This document shows, piece by piece, positions 45,401 to 55,900 of a DNA stretch of 64,000 nt. Origin of the DNA: Unio delphinus (taxonomy: Eukaryota; Mollusca; Bivalvia; Unionida; Unionidae); assembly GCA_029339505.1 (NCBI GenBank), contig JAQISU010000189.1:2114501-2178500 (forward strand), in the 5' to 3' direction. The notes under the pieces were generated by a model. The model saw nothing but the letters and a program-made list of their open reading frames with translations, was not told the origin of the DNA and searched no databases. How positions within the stretch are numbered: position 1 is the stretch's first letter; each line of letters starts with the position of its first letter. Position numbers and translations under genes: made by a program.

Positions 45401-48400
45401 ACAGGATGGTGATACAGTATGCTGTCTCATATACAATGTCCAACAGAGATGGCTTTACATTCTATTGTATCATGTGTGGAGTGACAGGATGGTGAAACAG
45501 TATGCTGTCTCATATACAGTGTCCAACAGAGATGGCTATACATTCTATTTTATCACGTGTGGAGTGACAGGATGGTGATACAGTATGCTGTCTCATATAC
45601 AATGTCCAACAGAGATGGCTATACATTCTATTTTATCATGTGTGGAGTGACAGGATGGTGATACAGTATGCTGTCTCATATACAATGTCCAACAGAGATG
45701 GCTTTACATTCTATTGTATCATGTGTGGAGTGACAGGATGGTGAAACAGTATGCTGTCTCATATACAGTGTCCAACAGAGATGGCTATACATTCTATTTT
45801 ATCACGTGTGGAGTGACAGGATGGTGATACAGTATGCTGTCTCATATACAATGTCCAACAGAGATGGCTATACATTCTATTTTATCATGTGTGGAGTGAC
45901 AGGATGGTGATACAGTATGCTGTCTCATATACAATGTCCAACAGAGATGGCTTTACATTCTATTGTATCATGTGTGGAGTGACAGGATGGTGAAACAGTA
46001 TGCTGTCTCATATACAGTGTCCAACAGAGATGGCTATACATTCTATTTTATCACGTGTGGAGTGACAGGATGGTGATACAGTATGCTGTCTCATATACAA
46101 TGTCCAACAGAGATGGCTATACATTCTATTTTATCATGTGTGGAGTGACAGGATGGTGATACAGTATGCTGTCTCATATACAATGTCCAACAGAGATGGC
46201 TTTACATTCTATTGTATCATGTGTGGAGTGACAGGATGGTGAAACAGTATGCTGTCTCATATACAGTGTCCAACAGAGATGGCTATACATTCTATTTTAT
46301 CACGTGTGGAGTGACAGGATGGTGATACAGTATGCTGTCTCATATACAATGTCCAACAGAGATGGCTATACATTCTATTTTATCATGTGTGGAGTGACAG
46401 GATGGTGATACAGTATGCTGTCTCATATACAATGTCCAACAGAGATGGCTTTACATTCTATTGTATCATGTGTGGAGTGACAGGATGGTGAAACAGTATG
46501 CTGTCTCATATACAGTGTCCAACAGAGATGGCTATACATTCTATTTTATCACGTGTGGAGTGACAGGATGGTGATACAGTATGCTGTCTCATATACAATG
46601 TCCAACAGAGATGGCTATACATTCTATTTTATCATGTGTGGAGTGACAGGATGGTGATACAGTATGCTGTCTCATATACAATGTCCAACAGAGATGGCTT
46701 TACATTCTATTGTATCATGTGTGGAGTGACAGGATGGTGAAACAGTATGCTGTCTCATATACAGTGTCCAACAGAGATGGCTATACATTCTATTTTATCA
46801 TGTGTGGAGTGACAGGATGGTGATACAGTATGCTGTCTCCTATGTAATGTCCAATAAATATGGCTGTACAATCAATTGTATCATGTGTGGAGTGACAGGG
46901 ATGGTGATACAGTATGCTATCTCCTATGTAATGTCCAATAAATATGACTGTACATTCAATTGTATCATGTGTGGAGTGACAGGGATGGTGATACAGTATG
47001 CTGTCTCCTATGTAATGTTCAATAAAGATAGCTGTACAATCAATTATATCATGTGTGGAGTGACAGGGATGGTGATACAGTATCTCTTATCATGTTTTTT
47101 TTTGCAACATAGGGGTGGCAAAATAGGTATGGTGATATATTTACATCCCATGTTGTGATATATGGATGAAGATACAATATATTGTATCTTTCTGTGTAAT
47201 GCACTATAGGTACATTATTTGCTGTATCATGTGTAATGCCACCTATGGAAGGTAATACATTTTTGAGCAAGGACAATTGGGTGGATGAAAAGTTTTGTAC
47301 TGTACATACCTGTCAACCTCCTGAGACAAAAACCTGTACACCAGACAAAAAAAACCCTTACAAAGACCAGAAAAACCTTACGCCAAAGACCTTATATTAT
47401 TTACTAGATCACATATAAACATAACTATTTACACCTGACTACGCCATATATTTGCATACCTTGTTACATCTCAGTCACTGGAGTGAGCTAAATTGTACGC
47501 TACACTTGCGCCTTTTGCCATTTTCAGTAGTGAATTTGGCGTTTCAAAATCCATGCAACATGAATCAGTGTTTATTTTGCATTGAAAAAATGCTGTGAGT
47601 GTATCTGTATTCAGGGATTTCCGACAGTCTGTGTGGATCTTTTTCATCATGGAGAAGGACCTCTCACAATCAGCATTGCTATGTGGCAAAGTGAGCAGTC
47701 GCTGCACAATTTCCTTTAGATGAGGAAATCTGATGTTGCAAGTGCTTGTTCTCTGGCTAATGCCGTAAATGCCGTAAATTTACATGCCGTAAATACGGTA
47801 CTATGCCTACGGTACTACGCCTACTGATAACCTGATTTTCAGTCGACCAGTAAGGGGTCAGAATTCCATGCTTGAATAAAGAAATAAAACTCTCAAATCG
47901 GCAAGTGAAAGACACATCAATATTTCGGGTAATCTAATAGGTGGTTCAAGCGATTCACATTCTATTCTCGTTGTATCTCATGAAGAAAATAAAAATCCTC
48001 GTCGAATCCTGATCTTGGCGAGAATCACTGACATTTTTTATTTTTTTTTTAAATATTGAAAAAACCTTACAAAATGCCCGTATGGCCTTACACTGCAAAA
48101 TCCACCAAAAAACCATACAAATTATGGGATTCCCTTACAAGTTGACAGGTATGACTGTAGTATATCACACCTCAGTACCAATATATAATACAACCATGTG
48201 ATTTGTGTGTGTGTGTCCTTTATTTTTTTAAATATTTTTTCCTTTTCTTTTTCCAGTTTCTGGCTATTAATAATCATGGAAAAAGGTTTTTGCTTTGATT
48301 TATTGCAAATACACCCCATACCTGGTCAGTCAGTTCCTTATAGGAGATGAATTTGTTTCTTATGTTTGTTTGTGTTGCTGCATAAATTTGCATTTAAAAC

Positions 48401-51400
48401 TGTAAGTATAATGGAATGTTTCAGCTTACACTTTAGCAGACACTCTGGAGAAGACACGGTACTGGCATTCTGAGAGCTAGTCGATAAAAAGGAGATGTGT
48501 TGGCATTCAAATTCCACAACATATTAGTTACACTGTAATTGAATACGATACAAGATATTGAGTAGAGAAATCCAGTAATCATAAAAAGATTGACTCAATA
48601 AAACACTTTGTGGACTAGAGCAATTATATAAAATTCAATCAGAGAACAACTACATGGCTATAAATCTTACAGGTATTCTCTTACCTGTAAAGGAATACAT
48701 ATATTTAATATGCTAACTATTTAACATGCTAACATGTTAGATATGCATATAAATGACAATATTTTTCCTTTAATAATCAAAATTGTTCCAAAAGTTGGAT
48801 TTTTCTTGACATCTCATTCATGTGTCAAATCTTTTGAATATTCAAAATTATTTCATGTCAAATATGTTTGGTTTGTTTAAAAAAGAATAAATGTTCAGAA
48901 TTATTTTGTAATGAACATTAAAGACTTTTAATATTTAAATATTTTTTTTATTAAGCTTTAAATATTAATAATTTCGTAACAAGGTTATTAAGAAATTTCA
49001 GTATAGTCGTTACTGATCGTGACTACCAAAGTATGGTTATTGTGTCAAGGTACCATGGTGTAAATATACCACTGGCCAAAAATACTGAGATGAATCACTT
49101 TGTCAGTTGTATTAATACAGCTTTGAAAGTGAAGAACTTTAGTTTTAGGATACGGTGTATTGTTTCTAAGGAAAACACCCGACAATATTAAATGCATGCT
49201 TCATTTGATATGATACTGAATATAATTTGAGTGGGAATTCCAAAGGTTGGCAGTACACACATCTTTAAGTACATCTAAAATTTAATCAGATTTGTTTGAA
49301 TTATGATTTCTAATAACTTAAGTTTTAAGTATTAAAAAAATGAGAGTATGTGTTTACTTGAAAAGTTTCATTCAAGGTCTGAAGGGTGATTGCCATTTTT
49401 CACTACAATATAAACATTGTATTTTATATTATACAATATAAACATTGTATTTTATATTATACAATATAAACATTGTATTTTATATTATACAATATAAACA
49501 TTGTATTTTATATTATACAATATAAACATTGTATTTTATATTCATTTGATTTCAGGTAAGAATCAACTACTTGAAATCCAAAAAATTTACTTCAGAAAAT
49601 ATAACAGAGATGGTAGTGAGAAAGCCCCATATTTTGCTGATGTCTACAGAAAGAATTGATGCCAAACTTGGATTCTATCAGAAAGAGTTTAAACTTACAG
49701 GTATCAGTTTGGTGTACATCTAATTCAGTGAAATTTACTAGTTACAAGGCTAATTCTAAAAATTAAAATTTAGGTTAGAAATTTCCAGGTGTTTTGATAA
49801 AAGGGAAAAATGCAGGGGTGATTCAAGAAACGAAAAAAAAGATAGGGTTTCTATATGTGATGTGTAAATTTCATGCATTCAGATGATTTCTCTATGTAAT
49901 TCTTGAAAATTTAGCATAAATACTGTAATATAGAGTCCTGAAGTAAAAAAAAAAATCCAGAGGTAGAGGGAGAGAACATAATCCTGAAGTAGAAATAAGA
50001 AATCCTGAAGTAGGGGGTGATAAGAAATTCCTGACATAGAGGGAATTTTTAAAAAAAACCTGAAGTAGAGGAAGTGAAAAAAAAATCTTTTTTAGTTTTG
50101 TGAATTTAGAAAACCCTGAAATAGAGAGAGCTTAGATTATCTTTAAGTAGATTGAGTTTTAAAAAAAAAAACTAATGAAGTGGAGTGAGTTAAGAAACTT
50201 CTGCAGTAAAGTGAGTTACGAAAATACTGCATTAGAAAACAATATGAAAATCCTGAAGTAGAGGGAGTTTAGAAAGCCCTGAAGTAGGAGGAGACAAGAA
50301 AATCCCGAAGTAGATGGGAATAAGAAAATCTTGCCGTAGAGGGAGTTAACTAATTATAAAAGCTTGTCTCATATTTTCATTTCTAGGAGTTATGGTCCCT
50401 GGTTTCCCAAAATAGCAACAGCAACAACATTTTTGTTGATAAATACCATAAGAAGGTCTATTCATATATACTTCCAGTGTAATAACTGTCGTCTACTCCC
50501 ACAAATTGCAAAATTAAAATCTGTTCTTAGAAAAAGTTGACACAGTCATGCATTTTCCCCGTGTGAAAATCCTGGAGAAATATTGACTGTATCATCATAG
50601 CCTACCATTTTTTTGGGTCCCTGGGAGAGAGTTAAAGCTTAAACATAAAAAATTTAAATTACAGTCACATTGTCAAATATTTTCTGACAAAAATTAATAA
50701 GAAAATGCATCATTTGTGTCAAATTTGGCATTTGATGTTAAAGTAACTGTGTGTGGGTTGAGGTTGGAGTTGTTTGGAATATGCTTTATTTCAGGAAGCT
50801 ATTTATTTTGAAAATGCCTAATATTATATGTTTAAAATATGTTTTAAAAACAGTCACATTGCAAGGTTGTTTTCTCAACAGGACATGAGGTTCGAGCAGC
50901 CATAGTAAAATACCCAAAACTGATTATATTTAACAAAGATGATATAATTGTAAGTATTCCAATTTTTTCATTATATATGATAGGAATTACATGGTTGTTT
51001 CCTAATATATGATAGGAATTACATGGTTCTTTTCTAATATATGATAGGAATACATGGGTGTTTCCTGATATATGATAGGAACACATGGTTGTTTCCTAAT
51101 ATATGATAGTAATTACATGGTTGTTTCCTAATATATGATAGGAATTACATGGTTCTTTTCTAATATACAATCGGAATTACATGGTTGTTTTCTACTATAT
51201 GATAGGAATTATATTGTTTTCTAATATATGATAGTAATTACTTTGTTTTTCCTATTGTAAGATAGTAATTACATGGTTGTTTCCTAATATATGATAGTAA
51301 TTACATGGTTGTTTTCTAATATATGATAGGAATACATGGTTGTTTCCTAATATATAATAGTAATTACATGTTAGTTTTCAAATATATGATAGGAATTACA

Positions 51401-52890
51401 TGCTATTTTTTTAATATATGATAGGAATTACATGGTTGTTTTCTGATATATGATAGTAATTACCGTATTTTCCAGCCTATAGGTCGATGCGGAGTATAAG
51501 TCGAATTGACCAATTTTGTAAATTTTCCATCCCTCGTCCATATATAAGTCGATTCGGAGTATAAGACGAGGCCAGGTCAATTACTTGGCTTTGTATTTTA
51601 TACTACCGGTAGTAACTTCCGGTTGCATGAATATTGATCAATGAATATTGATGGTATCGTCGTATTATATTCCATACTACAAAAGTTGTAAACCAAAAAT
51701 AAATAAAAATACTTTTAATTATACTTTAACCTATCAGTGAAATGCAGTATCAAATTTACACAAATGTACAGTTTTATAATACATATTGCATGAAAAGAGT
51801 ATCAACACCGTGTACTCACCAGCGAATCTTGTTACATACATTGAATCCATAATACAAATATTTCCATCGAAAATATCCACACACGGATGTAAATATTCAA
51901 TAATTTTGTCACAGATCATTATGTGACTGAATTCAATGAAAAGAAAATAACAAAAATTACATAACGGGTGTACGTAACGAATGATGAAATAGTACTTGTC
52001 CGTAGATTAAATAATGGAAGTTAAAGTGTATTCTTATAATAACTACATGTACGTCTCAGGATCTTTCTGTCTCTGAATTCAGTCGTTGTAAATTTCAGCA
52101 CTTTTTCCCACCCAAGCTGTTAGTCAAAGTCCTTTGAACTTGCCGCCTAGCTAGCCCACTATTGTTTGAATACCTTATGCTTTTTCTAAATTTTCTCTAT
52201 TCATGCTTACCTCACATATCAATTTAAGGCAGAGAGTATAAAATTACAGCTAACGGATACAGTACCTTATCAAACGTGTGAATTGAAACAATATAAAATA
52301 ATTTATAGTTCTTGCTTCATTCGGTTTTAAAAAAAAAACTCCCATTGCTCTTTGTCAATCAAATTTTTGTAAGCTCTTAAAAAACCATTTAATCACTAGA
52401 TTGTGTCCACATCTCAAGTCTTATGTACAAGGTCATAGGTCAATAGTTTCATTTCCTTCAACGTTTACTTTAAATCTGATTGAAGAGTAAATGGCTGAAA
52501 CGAGGAATTCATAGTTCATTATTTTATAAAGAAAATGTTGGCCTCACTTCCATCATTTGCGGACAAAATCTTTGAAAGTTTGCATATTTTTCCCATGAAT
52601 TTTGACTTGTGTGTTAAAATCAGAAGAAGAAAAACTTGGATGCCCAGAACAGGTCACTGTATTATGTAAGCATTTGATTTGTTATAACTGATTATTTTCC
52701 TGTGCACAAGAAATTATCTTACATTGCAAAAGAGTCATATATAAGTCTTTACAATAAAGATATTAGGACATGTACTTGCCCACTGGATTACCCAATACCA
52801 CATTTAGTAACCTACACTTTGCATTCTGGTAGCCCAGGCCATGTGGGTACAAGAAATGTTTATCCTTGCATGAACATTTTGTGTAGTTCA

Positions 52891-52978
<88 letters not shown>

Positions 52979-55900
52979 GATCTATTCCTACTACAATGTA
53001 TTATAAATTGCTATATTGCTGTAGCTAATTGCTATTCAAAGACAGGATTATAATGTTTGGTGTCATTTGGTCAGTTTGCATAATTTATTTTGCAAGTTCT
53101 TAAATAATTTTGGATTTACTTTGCAGGAGAACAAATTCAACTTTCATGAATTGATGGAATTTTCTGATGAACAAGTCAAGAGGATTTTCGTCTGTTCACC
53201 AAGAGCATTGACAGAATGTAAGGAGTCATAACCCATATTTAATGTTAAAAGTAATTAAAACTAAATTGCTGCAATATCTTTTCCTGCCCTGCATATCATT
53301 CTGAGCAAAAGCTTCTCGCAGGTCAGCGTTGTGTCACGTACACGTCTTAGCCAATAGTCACATAACACGAACCTTGAAGTATTTTTCTGTCTTGCTCGCT
53401 CTTGATATCAGTGGATGTAATATTCATTTTGAAAATGGAAATATGTTCTTCTTCATGAACCAAACAGGTAACTGATGGCTAATTTTATTACCTGGATTAT
53501 TATCATTGGGTTGGTAGGGGCCCAGAGTGGTCTAAAGCGCTCTCCATTATGGATCACTGCCATCTCACCTCTGTCTGTGTGTGTTCGAGTCTCAGATTCG
53601 GCTTATGTGGGTATGTGAGAAAGCTTGCCAGTAGCTTCTTGTGGGTCAGTAGTTCTTTATGGTTTTTTTCCCAAGTTTTTCCTCCACCAATAATCATGTG
53701 CTGAAAAATGGCGTTAAACCCTACAACAACATCATTGGGTGGGTACCCATTAGCAGGAACACCAACAAGGCATCATTTAAGACCAATAACACATTATCAG
53801 AAGCATAAGATTTTCTTGATGGCTGCCATGGTGACCATATTGTATATGTCAGACATCATGAGTCTCTCAGTGAAAGTACAATGTCAAGAAGAATTAACAG
53901 AAGTAAGATTTTCAAGATGGCCAACATGTTGGCCATATTGGAAGTCATTTCTTAACTTTTGTTCATTGTGGATGAAGTCTTGACGAGTACCTCATGCTGG
54001 TATGATCATTGATTCATGAATTGTGACAAGATTTTCAAGATGACCACGATTTTGGCTGTACCCGATATTCTGATTAGTACCATTTTCATTGAGGTTCAAC
54101 TAGACATCATAACTAATGCAGTAAAAATCCAGTATTTACATGACTGTTCGTTCAGATATAGCAGTGATATCGAGATTTTTAAGATAGCTAATATGATTGT
54201 CATATTGGACATTAAATTGGCACCATTTTCATCTAGGACCAAAGTGTCAACAGACAACATAACATCCCATAAGCTTTTGTGTTCTGTGAGTGACCAGTAG
54301 AGTTTAAGTTTCAATAGGTAACATACCATCCCTTAAGCTTTTGTGTGATATGACCAGTAGAGCTAGAAAGGTCAGATTCAGTTAAATATAGAATCTGTTG
54401 ATAATGGCAGAACTGTATTTTAAACATTTGTTTTTGAGAACAATTCTCAAAATAAATAGGCATAAAAAGGTATGAAATAACTATTTATGCAATTTTGTGC
54501 CATATTCACATTTTCAACTCACCCCTGGATATTCTTTTCATATTGCCTGAAGCGGGGTTGGGGTTACTTCTGAATACATCCAAATACATCTGCTTCCTTG
54601 AGATTTTCATTTAGTTGGATGCCATGGTATATAAAATACATTGTTTTTGATTGGTTATTTTGCTCGTGCATGTGTGCAGAAGGGTAAAAGTTTTGTGTGT
54701 GTGTGTGTGTGCGTTAGACCTATGATTTTTATATCCTGGCCACTTTTTACTTCAGATCTCAAACTTTTCTTGCATTTTGCAAAGGTTTATCAATGTACAG
54801 TTTGCATTTTTGCAAAGGTTTATCTATGTACAGTTTGCATTTTGCAAAGGTTTATCTATGTACAGTTTGCATTTTTGCAAAGGTTTATCTATGTACAGTT
54901 TGCATTTTGCAAAGGTTTATCTATGTACAGTTTGCATTTTGCAAAGGTTTATCTATGTACAGTTCGGATTGGTCAGCAGGTCAATATATCTAAGAACTGT
55001 ATGCAAACTCCTTTTCTGGAGCTGGCAATTTTAAAAACAGTTGGGGCTATACACAAAATTGGTGTTTTCTCACTATTTTGTTATCCAGGTAGAAAGTCAA
55101 CAATATCTAGTATCATTGTAGAGCTACATCTGTCCGCTTTTGTGTAATAAGACCTACTTTGATTTATTTAAACAATGGTGGCATTACAGAGCTAGGAAGT
55201 AGGGTACAACAATATGATAAATAAATGTGGCATGCAAGATTTTTGCTGTTTTTGCATGAAATGCGAGTAAGTAACACATTTTGGGGACCATTTCTGAATA
55301 CATTTACATCGACTTCCAAGCAATATTCCATTAGACAAATGGCTAGTTGGAAATCATCATTACAGTTATGACTTTGATTACAGTGATGATTACAGCTATA
55401 ATTGTTTGTATTTAAGTTATCTTTTTCTATTCTGGGCAGACATGAATTTTTGAATTAACAAAAGGTTACCTAAAAATTTTAAGAAAAATTAGTGTCTTTA
55501 TTGGCCATCTTAACTTCATCATCATCAGTCTCTTGACCTAGTGTGATCATCGACCTGTTCCCTCCACTTGTCTTGATCATGTGCCAATTCCCATGCCTTA
55601 ACTTATACCCATTGTAATGGTCAACATTCATCATTTTATATTTATGAAAACTTTATTATTCTTACAGTTATTAATATACTTATTGAATTTTTGGTTTTAA
55701 TCATGATTACACTTTGTGATTATACTGCCAATGATGTTTATGATTATGATTACTAGGGTATAACCGATTAGCATTTTTCTACCAATTTCCGATTCCGGAT
55801 TTTGGGCATGAAATTTTTCCAATTCCGGATACGATTCGATTAATCGGAAATGCTAAATCCGTATTTTTTTTCAAAAAAATTTCATCTTCCGTTTCCGGGT

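Noticed and set aside
44807..47158. Frames of repeated VIQYAVSYTMSN text
   Set aside because: Products of the 83-bp satellite, not conserved in phase and inside an intron.
54641..55147. 168-codon frame and two overlapping frames
   Set aside because: Created by the 33-bp tandem repeat and a (GT)n tract; lies within an MTERF3 intron.
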